DNA of 64,000 nt from Rhodocyclaceae bacterium (GCA_008080565.1 VIKE01000010.1:1-64000), one strand, 5' to 3'; shown: positions 18,776 to 29,307, counted from the first letter of the stretch. Notes: generated from the sequence alone by a model not told the origin. A program made the numbers and translations.

Positions 18776-20012
18776 GACTTTCTCCTTGCGCTGCCGAGAC
18801 TTGCGCCGTCAGGCGTTGGCGCAGGGTGAGCAGGAATATTGCGAAAACGGTGAGGGCGGCGCCTTCGACCAACATGGTCTGGCCGGCGCCGAGCGCGACG
18901 GCGACGAAGCCGGCGAGCAGGCCGCCGAGCGCGTCAAAGCCGAAGCGGGCCGAGGTGAAGAAGGAGACGATGCGGCCGCGCAGCTGCTCGGGGGCAGAGC
19001 TTTGCAGGATCATGTTGATGCCGACGTTGCACACCGAGATGCCGAAGCCGAGGCCGACCATGGCGGCCAGTGCGAGCGGCAGCCGGGTGGTCGCGCCGAA
19101 AACAAGCAAGGCGACGGCGCTGATGGCGACGCCGGCGACGACGGCGGCGATCAGGCCGGAGACGGTTTTACGGGTGGCGAGAAAGACCGTCGAGGTAAAA
19201 GCCCCGCAGCCGGCGGCGCCCCACAGCCAGCCCAGCGTCGTCGCATCGCCGGCGAAGACATCGCGGGCGAAGACCGGGAGCAGGACGGCGTAGGCCGAGG
19301 CGGTCAGGTTGAGCGCAATGAGCGTGATGATCAGCATGCGGATGACCCAGGTGTGCCAAGCGAAGAGGACGCCTTCCTTGAAGACCTGACCGACCGAGCC
19401 GGTGGCGCGTAGCGGCGGCTGGCTGCGGACGACCAGAATGGCGGCGATCAGGGCAAGAAATGAGAAGCCGTTGATGGCGAAGCAGAAGGCTTCAGAGGTC
19501 AGGCCGAGGAGCAGGCCGGCTATCGGCGGGCCGATGAAGCGGCCGGCGTTGAAGAGCATGGCATTGAGGGCCAGCGCGTTGGGCAGGTCGTCGCGGCTGC
19601 CGACAAAGCTGCCGATCAGCGATTGGCGGAGCGGCGCGTCGAAACTGCTCAAGACGCCGAGAACCAGCGCCATGAGCACGATGAAGCCGGGAGTTATCCA
19701 GTCCAGCCAGCACAGGCCGGCGAGCACGAAAGCCTGAACGGCCATCAGCGACTGAACGCCGATCAGCCATTTTTTCTTGTCATGCTTGTCGATCCATGCC
19801 CCGGCCAGCGGGCCGACGACGAGCTGCGGGATGAGGCCGCAGAAGGCCGTGATGCCGAGCAGCGCAGCCGAGCCGGTGAGCCGGTAGACCAGCCAGGCGA
19901 GCGCCACCTGCTGAATCCACGAGCCGAGAATGGAAATCGCCTGGCCGGTGAAATAAAGGCGGAAGTTGCGATGCGCCAGCGCTCGCATGCCGGCTGGCAA
20001 AGCCATGTTCAA
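18765..20012 (-). CDS. MFS transporter (EntS-like)
   Basis: 415 aa; FRLYFTGQAISILGSWIQQVALAWLVY. Confidence 0.87.
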   Translation of the reverse strand: MNMALPAGMRALAHRNFRLYFTGQAISILGSWIQQVALAWLVYRLTGSAALLGITAFCGLIPQLVVGPLAGAWIDKHDKKKWLIGVQSLMAVQAFVLAGLCWLDWITPGFIVLMALVLGVLSSFDAPLRQSLIGSFVGSRDDLPNALALNAMLFNAGRFIGPPIAGLLLGLTSEAFCFAINGFSFLALIAAILVVRSQPPLRATGSVGQVFKEGVLFAWHTWVIRMLIITLIALNLTASAYAVLLPVFARDVFAGDATTLGWLWGAAGCGAFTSTVFLATRKTVSGLIAAVVAGVAISAVALLVFGATTRLPLALAAMVGLGFGISVCNVGINMILQSSAPEQLRGRIVSFFTSARFGFDALGGLLAGFVAVALGAGQTMLVEGAALTVFAIFLLTLRQRLTAQVSAAQGESHGH

Positions 20013-20410
20013 GCTCCTGCGAACATGGCCGCGCAGAGCGCAGTGCCGACTAAATAAGTGCCAAGCGCGCCGACGAATCGGGCCGGATTGGGCCGCCCCA
20101 GGCTGGGCCAGGCGATCAGCCCGATGACGAGCAGAAAGCGGCAGAAGGTGGCGGCGATAATCAGATTGACGACGAGGTCGGACGGCCCGCGCCAGCCGAA
20201 ATAGAGAAAGATCACGGCGAGGAATGGGGCAAATTCGGCGGTATTGGCATGCGCCCGGATCAGCCTGTTGAGCATGGAGTTACGCTCAGCCGAAGGACCG
20301 GAACCGGTACCCGTACGGAAGCGGAAGATGGAGACAGCCAGCCCGAGCAGAAAGAGCAGCATGCCGAGGGCAGCGGTGCAGTAGAGGGCGACGGGGTGCA
20401 TGTTGGGCAT
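20009..20410 (-). CDS. MAPEG family membrane protein
   Basis: 133 aa; RAHANTAEFAPFLAVIFLY motif. Confidence 0.82.
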   Translation of the reverse strand: MPNMHPVALYCTAALGMLLFLLGLAVSIFRFRTGTGSGPSAERNSMLNRLIRAHANTAEFAPFLAVIFLYFGWRGPSDLVVNLIIAATFCRFLLVIGLIAWPSLGRPNPARFVGALGTYLVGTALCAAMFAGA

Positions 20411-20430
20411 GGTATGTGAACGGTGGTCGG

Positions 20431-21630
20431 TTATCGGCGCGAAGCACGCCGGAAGAGCAGATAGCCGACCAGCGAGGCAGCGGACGTCGCCAGGATGACC
20501 CAGGCCATCGGCCGGCCGCTACCGTCGTGAGTGTAACTGACCGCGGCACTCGCCCACATGCCGAAGCCAAACTGGCTGGAGCCGAACAACGCGGCCGCCG
20601 CCCCGGCGTTCTGCGGATAACGCGCCATGAGCAGGCCGACGCAGTTGGCGCCGAGCAGACCGGTCATGCTGACGACGATGAAAAGGCCGCCGATGATCGC
20701 GGGAACGACATCGCCGAGACTCATCGCCAGCCACAGCAGCAAGGCCCCAGTCAAGCCCGAGGCGCTGCCGACGCCGGCCATCACCTCCGCCCCTTTGCTT
20801 TTGGCCAGCCGGCTGTTGAGGTAATTGGCGGCGAAGATGCCGACCGCGTTGGTGGCGAACAGCGCGCCATAGGCGGCCGGCGAGAAATGCTGGAGTTCGA
20901 TGAAATAGAAGGGGCTGGCCGTGATGTAGGCGAACATCGCGGCAAAGGACATGCCGCCGGCGAGCAGCAGACCGACGGCGACCGGATCGCGCAGCAGGTG
21001 GATATAGGCGGCAAAGGCGGCGCCCAGCGGCAACTGGCCGCGCCGCGCGGCCGGCAGCGTTTCGGGCAGATAACGCCAGACGACGACAAAACTCAGGACG
21101 CCCCATAGCAGCACGGCGGCGAAGGTGCCGCGCCAGCCGAAACCGGCCAGTAGCGCGCTGCCGAGCAGCGGTGCGACGAGCGGCGCGATGGCCGTAACCA
21201 TCGCCATCAGCGACAGCTTGCGGATCGCCTCGGTCGGCGTGTAAACGTCGCGGACGACGGCCCGGGCCAGCACCGAGGCCGCTCCGCCGCCGAGCGACTG
21301 GACGAAGCGGGCGGCGATCAGCTGCTCGACGCCGGTCGCCAGCATGCAGGCCAGGCTGGCCAGGGCGAACAGCGCGATACCGCTAAGCATCACCGTGCGC
21401 CGGCCGTAACGGTCAGAGATCGGCCCGTAGAACAGCATGCCAAGGCCGAAGCCGGCGAGGAAAACGGTGATCGACAACTGCACCGCTTCCGGCGTCGCCG
21501 CCAGACCGCTGGCGATGGCCGGCAAGGCCGGCAGGTAGAGGTCGATGGCGAGCGGCCCGAAAGCAACCAGCGCGCCGAGCAGCAAAACAAAACGGCCCTC
21601 GCGGGCCGCTTCGGGAGCGCTCTGGCTCAT
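20431..21630 (-). CDS. Bcr/CflA-type MFS drug efflux transporter
   Basis: Start at MSQSAPEAAREGRF; DLYLPALPAIASGL; YGPISDRYGRR. Confidence 0.87.
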   Translation of the reverse strand: MSQSAPEAAREGRFVLLLGALVAFGPLAIDLYLPALPAIASGLAATPEAVQLSITVFLAGFGLGMLFYGPISDRYGRRTVMLSGIALFALASLACMLATGVEQLIAARFVQSLGGGAASVLARAVVRDVYTPTEAIRKLSLMAMVTAIAPLVAPLLGSALLAGFGWRGTFAAVLLWGVLSFVVVWRYLPETLPAARRGQLPLGAAFAAYIHLLRDPVAVGLLLAGGMSFAAMFAYITASPFYFIELQHFSPAAYGALFATNAVGIFAANYLNSRLAKSKGAEVMAGVGSASGLTGALLLWLAMSLGDVVPAIIGGLFIVVSMTGLLGANCVGLLMARYPQNAGAAAALFGSSQFGFGMWASAAVSYTHDGSGRPMAWVILATSAASLVGYLLFRRASRR

Positions 21631-21657
21631 TGGGCGCCGCGCCGCCGTCCACCGGAA

Positions 21658-21694
21658 CATTTCATTTTTGGGCGAAATTTCCGGTTGACCGTGG
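21658..21694 (-). repeat. 37-bp dispersed repeat, copy B
   Basis: Reverse complement CCACGGTCAACCGGAAATTTCGCCCAAAAATGAAATG. Confidence 0.8.
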
Positions 21695-21721
21695 GGATGG
21701 CGATTTGCGGGTGAAAAGCGA

Positions 21722-23176
21722 TCACAAACCGCCCAGCGCCAGGTACTTGGTTTCCATGTACTCGTCGAGGCCATGGCTGGAGCCTTCGCGGCCGATGCCT
21801 GACATCTTGACGCCGCCGAACGGGGCGACCTCGGTCGAAATCAGGCCGGTATTGACGCCGACCATGCCGTATTCGAGCTGCTTCGAAACACGCCAGACGC
21901 GGCCGTGGTCCTTGGAGAAGAAGTAGGCTGCCAACCCGAACTCGGTGTCGTTGGCCATGTGCACTGCTTCGGCTTCGGTCTTGAAGCGGAACAGCGGGGC
22001 GACCGGGCCGAAGATTTCTTCCTTGGCGACGGCCATGCCGGCGGCCACGTCGGCCAGGATGGTCGGCTCGTACCAGGTGCGACCAAGCGCGTGGCGCTTG
22101 CCGCCGGTGACGACGCGGGCGCCCTTGTCGATGGCGTCCTTGACCAGTTCCTCAACCTTGTTGATGGCGGCATCGTCGATCAGCGGGCCTTGCGTGACGC
22201 CCTCCTCCGTGCCGTGGCCGACCTTGAGCGCCGACACGGCGGTCGCCAGCTTGGCCGCGAAAGCGTCATAGACGCCATCCTGAACGAGGAAACGATTCGA
22301 GCAGACACAGGTCTGGCCTGCATTGCGGTACTTGGAAGCGAGCGCACCAGCGACGGCAGCATCGAGATCGGCGTCGTCGAAGACGATGAAGGGCGCATTG
22401 CCGCCGAGTTCCAGGGACATCTTCTTGACCGTGCCGGCGCACTGCTGCATGAGCAACTGACCGATCGGGGTCGAGCCGGTAAAGGTCAGCTTGCGGACGA
22501 TCGGGCTTGCCGTCATCACGCCGCCGATGGCGGAAGCCTTGCCGGTCACGACGCTGAACACGCCAGCCGGCACGCCGGCGCGCTCGGCCAGTTCGGCCAG
22601 GGCGAGTGCGGAAAGCGGCGTCTGCTCGGCCGGTTTCAAGATGATGGTGCAGCCGGCCGCCAGCGCCGGAGCGACCTTGCGGGTGATCATCGCCGACGGG
22701 AAGTTCCACGGCGTGATCGCGGCGCAAACGCCGACCGGTTCCTTGGTGACGACGATCTGGCGGTCCTTGAACGGCGACGGAATGACTTCGCCGTAGGCGC
22801 GCTTGGCTTCCTCGGCGAACCACTCGATATAGGCGGCGGCATAGGCGATTTCGCCCTTCGCCTCGGCCAGCGGCTTGCCCTGCTCGGCGGTCATCAGCGC
22901 GGCGAGGTCGTCCTGGTGGGTCATCAGCAGGTCGAACCAGCGGCGCAGGATGCGGGAACGCTCGGCAGCGGTGGTTTCGCGCCAGGTTTTGAGGGCAACG
23001 TCCGCGGCCTGAATGGCGCGCTCGGTTTCGGCGGCGCCGCAACGGGGGACGGTGGCGATGGTTTCACCGGTGGCGGGATTGGTGACCGGGAAGGTTTCGC
23101 CCGAATCGGCGCCAACCCAGGCACCATCTATGTAGCAGGCCTGACGCAGCAGGTTGGTGTCGTTCAATGCCAGCAT
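21722..23176 (-). CDS. gabD: NAD(P)-dependent succinate-semialdehyde dehydrogenase
   Basis: 484 aa; ALDH with MSLELGGNAPFIVFDDADLDAAV and GQTCVCSNRF; end of hpa operon. Confidence 0.88.
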   Translation of the reverse strand: MLALNDTNLLRQACYIDGAWVGADSGETFPVTNPATGETIATVPRCGAAETERAIQAADVALKTWRETTAAERSRILRRWFDLLMTHQDDLAALMTAEQGKPLAEAKGEIAYAAAYIEWFAEEAKRAYGEVIPSPFKDRQIVVTKEPVGVCAAITPWNFPSAMITRKVAPALAAGCTIILKPAEQTPLSALALAELAERAGVPAGVFSVVTGKASAIGGVMTASPIVRKLTFTGSTPIGQLLMQQCAGTVKKMSLELGGNAPFIVFDDADLDAAVAGALASKYRNAGQTCVCSNRFLVQDGVYDAFAAKLATAVSALKVGHGTEEGVTQGPLIDDAAINKVEELVKDAIDKGARVVTGGKRHALGRTWYEPTILADVAAGMAVAKEEIFGPVAPLFRFKTEAEAVHMANDTEFGLAAYFFSKDHGRVWRVSKQLEYGMVGVNTGLISTEVAPFGGVKMSGIGREGSSHGLDEYMETKYLALGGL

Positions 23177-23196
23177 GAGCTGTTCTCCTAAATGTT

Positions 23197-24000
23197 TTAG
23201 TAGGCGGCACCGGTCTTGCCGGACTCCGCTTTTTTGAATTTGTCGGCCAGAGCCACAGCCGAATTGCGCAGCAACAGGGCATCGACACCGACCAGCAGGA
23301 AACTGGCGCCAATCGCCTGATAGGCGGCGGCAGCGACCGGATCGGCCGAAAACACCCCGGCCGCCTTGCTGGCAGCCGAAATCTTCAGGATGGCTCCCTC
23401 GACGGCCGCTTTCACATCTGCATGCCCTGGGTTGCCAAGATGCCCCATCGAGGCGGCAAGATCGGATGGACCGATGAATACGGCATCGACACCATCGACC
23501 TTGAGAATGTCGTCCAGACCATCCAGCCCGGCAACCGACTCAATCTGGACGATCAGGCACATCTCCTGGTCGGCCTTGCCAAAATAGCCTTCGACGCCAT
23601 TCCAGCGCGCGGCCCGGGCCAGCGCTGTACCAACGCCGCGGATGCCGTGCGGCGGATAACGCATGGCGCGGACCAGGCTTTCGGCTTCGGTGGCTGTTTC
23701 GACCATCGGCACCATCAGCGTCTGGACGCCGCCGTCGAGAAGTTGCTTGATCCGTGCCGTATCGTGATCGACCGTGCGCACCACCGGTTTGACCGGATAT
23801 TGGCCAAGCGCCTGCAGTTGTCCGATGATCGATTGCAGGTCGTTCGGACCGTGCTCGCCATCAATGAGCAGCCAGTCGAAACCGGCCGTGGCAACCACTT
23901 CCGCGGCATAGGCGTTGGCCATGCCGAGAAACAGGCCAATCTGGGTTTCGCCGGCGGCCAGGGCGCGCTTGAATTGGTTGAGGGGCATATCCACGGTCAA
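23197..24000 (-). CDS. hpaI: 4-hydroxy-2-oxoheptanedioate aldolase
   Basis: 267 aa; QIGLFLGMANAYAAEVVATAGFDWLLIDGEHGPND. Confidence 0.92.
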   Translation of the reverse strand: MTVDMPLNQFKRALAAGETQIGLFLGMANAYAAEVVATAGFDWLLIDGEHGPNDLQSIIGQLQALGQYPVKPVVRTVDHDTARIKQLLDGGVQTLMVPMVETATEAESLVRAMRYPPHGIRGVGTALARAARWNGVEGYFGKADQEMCLIVQIESVAGLDGLDDILKVDGVDAVFIGPSDLAASMGHLGNPGHADVKAAVEGAILKISAASKAAGVFSADPVAAAAYQAIGASFLLVGVDALLLRNSAVALADKFKKAESGKTGAAY

Positions 24001-24009
24001 CGTCCTTTC

Positions 24010-24813
24010 TTAGATGAAACGGGCGCTGATGTTACCGAGCGGACCGTAATCGACGTGGATGGTATCGCCCGGCACGACCTTGACCGGACGCGTGAAGGAA
24101 CCAGCCAGGATGATCTGGCCCGGTTCGAGCGCCACACCGTGGGGCGCGAACTTCTTGGCCAGCCAGGCAATGCCGTTGGCCGGGTGATTGAGCACGCCGG
24201 CAGCGACGCCGGTTTCCTCGATCACACCGTTCTTGTAGAGCAGCGCCGAGACCCAGCGCAGATCGACGTCCATCGGCTTGATCGGACGACCGCCGAGGAT
24301 GATGCCGACGTTCGCAGCGTTGTCGGAAATGGTGTCCATGACCTTGCGCGGCCGCTTGGTCTCCGGGTCGATGCGGTGGCAGCGGGCATCGATCAGTTCG
24401 ACAGCCGGCACGACATAATCGGTGGCCGACAGCACGTCAAAAATCGTGACGTTCGGACCTTCGAGGCGATCCTTCAGGATAAAGGCCAGCTCGACCTCGA
24501 CCATCGGATCGATGAAACGCTCGCAGGGAATGTCGGACGCGTCCTTGTAGACCATCTCGTCGAGCAACGTGCCGAAATCCGGCTCATTGATCTGCGACGA
24601 CATCTGCATGGCACGCGATGTCAGGCCGATCTTGTGGCCGACGATCTTCTGCCCCTCGGCCAGCTTCATCTGGACCCATGCCTTCTGTACGGCGTAGGCG
24701 TCCTCGATGGTGATCTCGGGGTGATCCAGCGAAATCTGGCGCACGGCCTTGCGGGCCTTTTCCGCTGCATGCAGCCGCTCGGCGGCGGCTTGAATGAGTT
24801 CTTTGCTCAGCAT
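24010..24813 (-). CDS. hpaH: 2-oxo-hept-4-ene-1,7-dioate hydratase
   Basis: 267 aa; [32 protein letters not shown]. Confidence 0.92.
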   Translation of the reverse strand: MLSKELIQAAAERLHAAEKARKAVRQISLDHPEITIEDAYAVQKAWVQMKLAEGQKIVGHKIGLTSRAMQMSSQINEPDFGTLLDEMVYKDASDIPCERFIDPMVEVELAFILKDRLEGPNVTIFDVLSATDYVVPAVELIDARCHRIDPETKRPRKVMDTISDNAANVGIILGGRPIKPMDVDLRWVSALLYKNGVIEETGVAAGVLNHPANGIAWLAKKFAPHGVALEPGQIILAGSFTRPVKVVPGDTIHVDYGPLGNISARFI

Positions 24814-24834
24814 TTTTGTTTCCTCTTGGTGGGG

Positions 24835-25224
24835 TTAATTCTTCTTGTAACGGACGTGAATATTGTTCTGCTTCCAGGTGCCGGCCTCGCTGAACTCGAC
24901 GATCTCGAGCGACAGCGCCAGCGTGCGTTTCTGGTAGATCGCAGCAAAGTGTTCACTGATCACCTTGAACAGGTCGTCGCCGATCTTCTTCTTGACCTCG
25001 TCGGAGCGCCCTGCCCCCATTTTGAGGACGGCGTGGACGAAGGCATCATCAACGCTGCCGTCGGCCACGCAGTAGTCGGTCAGGCGAGTCGCCCGCGAGC
25101 GAATGCCACCAATCGGAAGTACCCCACCCTGGGCGATCAACACCTGGTTGGATTTCAGCAACAGGCCCTTGATGTCGGCTTCGGCAGCGAGGTTGTCGGT
25201 GTATTCGTAAATCAGATGGGGCAT
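24835..25224 (-). CDS. hpaF: 5-carboxymethyl-2-hydroxymuconate delta-isomerase
   Basis: 129 aa; MPHLIYEYTDNL N-terminus (catalytic Pro2). Confidence 0.92.
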   Translation of the reverse strand: MPHLIYEYTDNLAAEADIKGLLLKSNQVLIAQGGVLPIGGIRSRATRLTDYCVADGSVDDAFVHAVLKMGAGRSDEVKKKIGDDLFKVISEHFAAIYQKRTLALSLEIVEFSEAGTWKQNNIHVRYKKN

Positions 25225-25257
25225 TTTTTGGTCCTTTTGACGGTTGACCGCAGGATT

Positions 25258-26154
25258 TCAGGAAACCGGCATTTCGGCGCCGATGCCGCGGGCGGCCAGC
25301 GGAATACCGGCAACCGGCAGGCTGACGACGACCTGGCCGGTGCCCGAGCTTTCGAAGTAGGGGCAGACGATCTCGGCCTTGCCCTGGAACTTGTCCCAGC
25401 CGATGGCGCCGAAGAGCATGGCGGTGTCGTGCATCTTGCCTTCGCCGGTGCAGTACTGGGCGTACTCGGGCAGCATGCGCAGGAAGGTGGCCCACTGGCC
25501 TTCTTCCCAGAGTTGCAGGGCGCGCAGGTCGACCTGTTTGTTGAATTCGCGGCTGATCGAATTGAAACCTTCCTCGACCAGGCGGTTTTCCCAGATTTGG
25601 TGGGACATCGAGCCGCTGGCGACGATGGCGACCTTGCAGTTGCTGCGGGCGACGGCCTTGGCCAATGCTTCGCCGAGAATGCGCGATTCGTCGAGGCTGC
25701 CGAAGGTGCTCCAGCCGGCAATCGAGATGACGCGGATCTTGCCTTCCGGATTCATGTAGCGCATCGGCAGGATGGTGCCGTATTCGAGATCGAGCGAGGC
25801 GACCTGGTGGGCGCGCGTCTTGACGCCCATCGCCGTGGCTTCTTCGGCAATCATCGCGCCGAGTTCCGGGTTGCCGGGAAATTCGTAAGGCAAATCCTGA
25901 ATGAAATGCGGAAACTCGTGGCTGGTGTAATTGCCCTTGTGCACCGCATTGTTGTTGATGTGGTAACCGGCATTGACCAGCCAGTGTGTGTCGAAAACGA
26001 TGAAGGTATCGACACCGAGTTCGACGGCGCGACGACCGACTTCGCGCTCGGCGTCGATCGCCGCCTGACGACAACCGTGGGCCGGCCCGGGCTGCTCGGA
26101 AATAAGCATCGAAGGAACATGCGTGGCCTTGATGGCCATGACGATTTCACCCAT
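25258..26154 (-). CDS. hpaD: 3,4-dihydroxyphenylacetate 2,3-dioxygenase (class III extradiol), paralog 1
   Basis: 298 aa; THVPSM, DTHWLVNAGYHI, SGSMSHQ motifs. Confidence 0.9.
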   Translation of the reverse strand: MGEIVMAIKATHVPSMLISEQPGPAHGCRQAAIDAEREVGRRAVELGVDTFIVFDTHWLVNAGYHINNNAVHKGNYTSHEFPHFIQDLPYEFPGNPELGAMIAEEATAMGVKTRAHQVASLDLEYGTILPMRYMNPEGKIRVISIAGWSTFGSLDESRILGEALAKAVARSNCKVAIVASGSMSHQIWENRLVEEGFNSISREFNKQVDLRALQLWEEGQWATFLRMLPEYAQYCTGEGKMHDTAMLFGAIGWDKFQGKAEIVCPYFESSGTGQVVVSLPVAGIPLAARGIGAEMPVS

Positions 26155-26219
26155 GAATCTGTCTCCTGAAGATTTGTTTGATGGTTTCTCTATGGGGATT
26201 CGGATGGCTTTAAGCTCTT

Positions 26220-27068
26220 TTAAATCGGGAAAACTACGTTGATCTGGCCGGTGCCGGACGAACCGAAGTAAGGCGTCACGACTTCGGCCTTGCCTTCGTA
26301 TTGGTCCCAGCCCAGCACCCCGAGCAGCATCGCCGTGTCGTGCATCATTCCTTCACCGTGACACTTCACGGCGTACTCCGGCAACATGCCGCAGAAGGTT
26401 CTCCAGTCGCCCTTCTGCCACAGGTCGACAACATGGTGATCGACCGTTTCGAGGAACGGGTCCCAGACCTTGTGCATGAACTGCTCGGAAACACCATTCT
26501 GGGCGAAGCGGTGCGACAGAGAGCCGGAGGCCAGCACGGCGACGTTACCGTCGTAGTCTTCCTCGATTGCACGACGCACGGCGCGGCCGAGTTCAGCCGA
26601 ATCCATGAGGTTATGCACGGTGCACAGCGCAGAGACCGAGACGACCTTGAACTGCTTGTCCTCGTTCATGTAGCGCATCGGGACCAGCGTGCCGTATTCC
26701 AGCGCCAGGCTGGTCGCGTCGTGGGCGCGGGTGAACACGCCGGCAGCCGTGGCCTGCTCGGCGATGGCCTTGCCCAGTTCCGGGTTGCCCTGATACGAGA
26801 ACGGCATGTTCTTGATGAAGTGCGGCAGCTCGTTGGAGGTATAGATGCCTTCCCAGCTCGGCGCGCAATTGATGTGGTAGCCGGCATTGACCAGCCAGTG
26901 CGTGTCGAAGACGACGATGGTGTCGACCTTCAGCTCACGCATGCGGCGAGCGATTTCCTTGTGACCGTCAATGGCGGCCTGGCGGCAGCCCTTGTGCGGG
27001 CCATCCTGTTCCGACAGGTACATCGACGGAACGTGGGTGATCTTGGCGGCGAGAACGAGTTTGCCCAT
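26220..27068 (-). CDS. hpaD: 3,4-dihydroxyphenylacetate 2,3-dioxygenase (class III extradiol), paralog 2
   Basis: 282 aa; same motifs as paralog 1 (THVPSM, DTHWLVNAGYHI, SGSLSHR). Confidence 0.9.
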   Translation of the reverse strand: MGKLVLAAKITHVPSMYLSEQDGPHKGCRQAAIDGHKEIARRMRELKVDTIVVFDTHWLVNAGYHINCAPSWEGIYTSNELPHFIKNMPFSYQGNPELGKAIAEQATAAGVFTRAHDATSLALEYGTLVPMRYMNEDKQFKVVSVSALCTVHNLMDSAELGRAVRRAIEEDYDGNVAVLASGSLSHRFAQNGVSEQFMHKVWDPFLETVDHHVVDLWQKGDWRTFCGMLPEYAVKCHGEGMMHDTAMLLGVLGWDQYEGKAEVVTPYFGSSGTGQINVVFPI

Positions 27069-27071
27069 GAT

Positions 27072-28526
27072 TTATACCCCCCAGCGCGGGATATGGTGGC
27101 TACCGTAGGAAACCGCGATGTTCTTGGCTTCGCAGAACACTTCGAAGCTGTAATGGTTGCCTTCACGGCCAGTACCCGATGCCTTGGAGCCGCCGAAGGG
27201 CTGGCGCAGGTCGCGGACGTTCTGGCTGTTGACGAAGGTCATGCCCGATTCGATGGCCTTGGCCAGACGGATGGCGCGGCTGGTGTTGTTGGTCCACAGG
27301 TAGGACGACAGGCCATAGGGCGTGTCGTTGGCGATCTGCACGGCTTCTTCTTCGGTCTTGAAGCGGATGATGCAGGGCACCGGCCCGAAGATTTCTTCCT
27401 GGGCGATACGCATCTTGTTGTCCACATCCGCGAAGACGGTCGGCTGGACCCAGAAACCGTTCTTGAACTTGTCGGCGACGACCGGTGCACCGCCCCCGGC
27501 GACGACCTTGGCGCCTTCCTGCTTGCCGAGTTCGATGTAGTAATTGACCTTGTCCATGTGGCCCTTGGAGATCATCGGGCCGATGATGGTGTTCGGGTCC
27601 ATCGGGTCGCCCACCGTCAGGCGCGAGGCGCGGAGGGCGAAGTCGGCGACGAACTTGTCGTAGATGCCTTCCTGGACAATGATCCGCGAACCGGCGGTGC
27701 ACCGTTCGCCGTTATTAGAGAAGATCATGAATATGGCGGCGTCGAGGGCGCGTTCGTAGTCGGCGTCGTCGAAGATGACGAAGGGCGACTTGCCGCCCAG
27801 TTCCATCGAAAACTTCTTGAGGCCGGCGGCCTTGACGATGCGGTTGCCGGTCATGGTCGAACCGGTGAAGGAGATCGAGCGGACATCCGGGTGCGAGACG
27901 AGCGGCTCGCCGGCTTTGTCGCCAAAGCCATGGACGACGTTGAAGACGCCAGCCGGAATGCCGGCTTCGAGGGCCAGTTCGCCGAGGCGGTTGGCGGTCA
28001 GCGGCGACAGTTCGGACATCTTCATTACGGCCGTGTTGCCGAAAGCCAGGCAGGGCGCGGTCTTCCAGGTGGCGGTCATGAACGGCACGTTCCACGGCGA
28101 GATCAGCGCGCAGACGCCGACCGGCTGCCACAGCGTGTAGTTCAGGTGGCCGGTATCGGAATCGTAGGTTTCGCCGTGCATGTGCTGGATCAGCTCGGCG
28201 AAGTAGTTGAAGTTGTCCGAGGCGCGCGGAATCAGCACGCGCTTGGTCTGGTTGGTGACCTGGCCGCAGTCGGCGGTTTCCATGTCGGCGATCGGCTCGA
28301 CATTGGCGGCGATCAGTTCGCCCAGCTTGCGCACCAGACGGGCGCGTTCCTTGACCGGCGTTGCCGCCCAGCCCGGGAAGGCTGCCTTGGCGGCAGCCAC
28401 TGCGGCGTTGATTTCGTCCGACCCGCCGCTGGCGACAGTGTCGATGACTTCGCCGGTCGCCGGGTTGATGGTTTCGAAGGTTTCCTTGCTGCCGACCTTC
28501 TGGCCATTGATGATGTGTTGAATCAT
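27072..28526 (-). CDS. hpaE: 5-carboxymethyl-2-hydroxymuconate semialdehyde dehydrogenase
   Basis: 484 aa; ALDH with MELGGKSPFVIFDDADYERALDAA, NNGERCTAGSRI. Confidence 0.9.
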   Translation of the reverse strand: MIQHIINGQKVGSKETFETINPATGEVIDTVASGGSDEINAAVAAAKAAFPGWAATPVKERARLVRKLGELIAANVEPIADMETADCGQVTNQTKRVLIPRASDNFNYFAELIQHMHGETYDSDTGHLNYTLWQPVGVCALISPWNVPFMTATWKTAPCLAFGNTAVMKMSELSPLTANRLGELALEAGIPAGVFNVVHGFGDKAGEPLVSHPDVRSISFTGSTMTGNRIVKAAGLKKFSMELGGKSPFVIFDDADYERALDAAIFMIFSNNGERCTAGSRIIVQEGIYDKFVADFALRASRLTVGDPMDPNTIIGPMISKGHMDKVNYYIELGKQEGAKVVAGGGAPVVADKFKNGFWVQPTVFADVDNKMRIAQEEIFGPVPCIIRFKTEEEAVQIANDTPYGLSSYLWTNNTSRAIRLAKAIESGMTFVNSQNVRDLRQPFGGSKASGTGREGNHYSFEVFCEAKNIAVSYGSHHIPRWGV

Positions 28527-28542
28527 GCTGTTCTCGCTTTCT

Positions 28543-29307
28543 TTATACGGTGGCGAAATAGGTCTGGTCGTCGACGATGGTGTTGATCAGGCAGCAGACG
28601 CCCTCGACTTCGGTCTCGATCACGTCGCCAGCCTTGACGTCAGCGAGGCCTTCCGGCGTGCCAGTCAGGATGATGTCGCCGGGGTTCAGGGTCATGAAAG
28701 ACGTCAGGTATTCGATCAAGGTCGCGATGTCGAAAATCATGTCGGACGTCGTGCCCTGCTGCGTCGTCTTGCCGTTGACCCGGGTCGTCAGCTTGAGTGC
28801 CATCGGGTTCGGCACATCGGCCGCATCGACCAGCCAAGGGCCGAGCGGCGTGCAGCCATCGCGGTTCTTGACGCGCAGGTTCGGGCGGTAATAGTTCTCG
28901 AGGTAATCGCGGATGGCGTAGTCGTTGGCCACGGTGTAGCCAGCCACCATCTCCATCGCCTCGGCCTTGGAAACCTGATAACCGGTCTTGCCAATGACGA
29001 CGGCCAACTCGCACTCGTAGTGCATGTAGGTGGCGTCAGCCGGGCGACGGGTCTTTGCTCGGTGGCCGACGATGGTGTTCGGCCCCTTGAGGAAGGCGAG
29101 CGGCACTTCCGGTGCCTTGAAAGCCAGTTCCTTGGCGTGGTCGGCGTAGTTGAGGCCGAGTGCGAAGACGGCACCGGGAACAACCGGCGGCAGCCAGCTG
29201 ACCTCGGCTTCGTTGAGCCAGCGGCCATCGGCCAGTTGGACACGGCCGTCAGCCGCCTGCGTCACTTCATGGATGGCGCCCTGGAATGCTATGCGACCGC
29301 GCTTCAT
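28543..29307 (-). CDS. hpaG2: fumarylacetoacetate-hydrolase family, homoprotocatechuate decarboxylase/isomerase subunit
   Basis: 254 aa; YECELAVVIGKTGYQVSKAEAMEMVAGYTVANDYAIRD. Confidence 0.88.
   Translation of the reverse strand: MKRGRIAFQGAIHEVTQAADGRVQLADGRWLNEAEVSWLPPVVPGAVFALGLNYADHAKELAFKAPEVPLAFLKGPNTIVGHRAKTRRPADATYMHYECELAVVIGKTGYQVSKAEAMEMVAGYTVANDYAIRDYLENYYRPNLRVKNRDGCTPLGPWLVDAADVPNPMALKLTTRVNGKTTQQGTTSDMIFDIATLIEYLTSFMTLNPGDIILTGTPEGLADVKAGDVIETEVEGVCCLINTIVDDQTYFATV

Noticed and set aside
23422-28586. Very long plus-strand ORFs (915 aa at 23422-26169 and 761 aa at 26301-28586)
   Set aside because: They are antisense shadows of the high-GC hpa genes; composition (Asp/Arg/His/Gly-rich, no recognisable domains) is typical of antisense frames.
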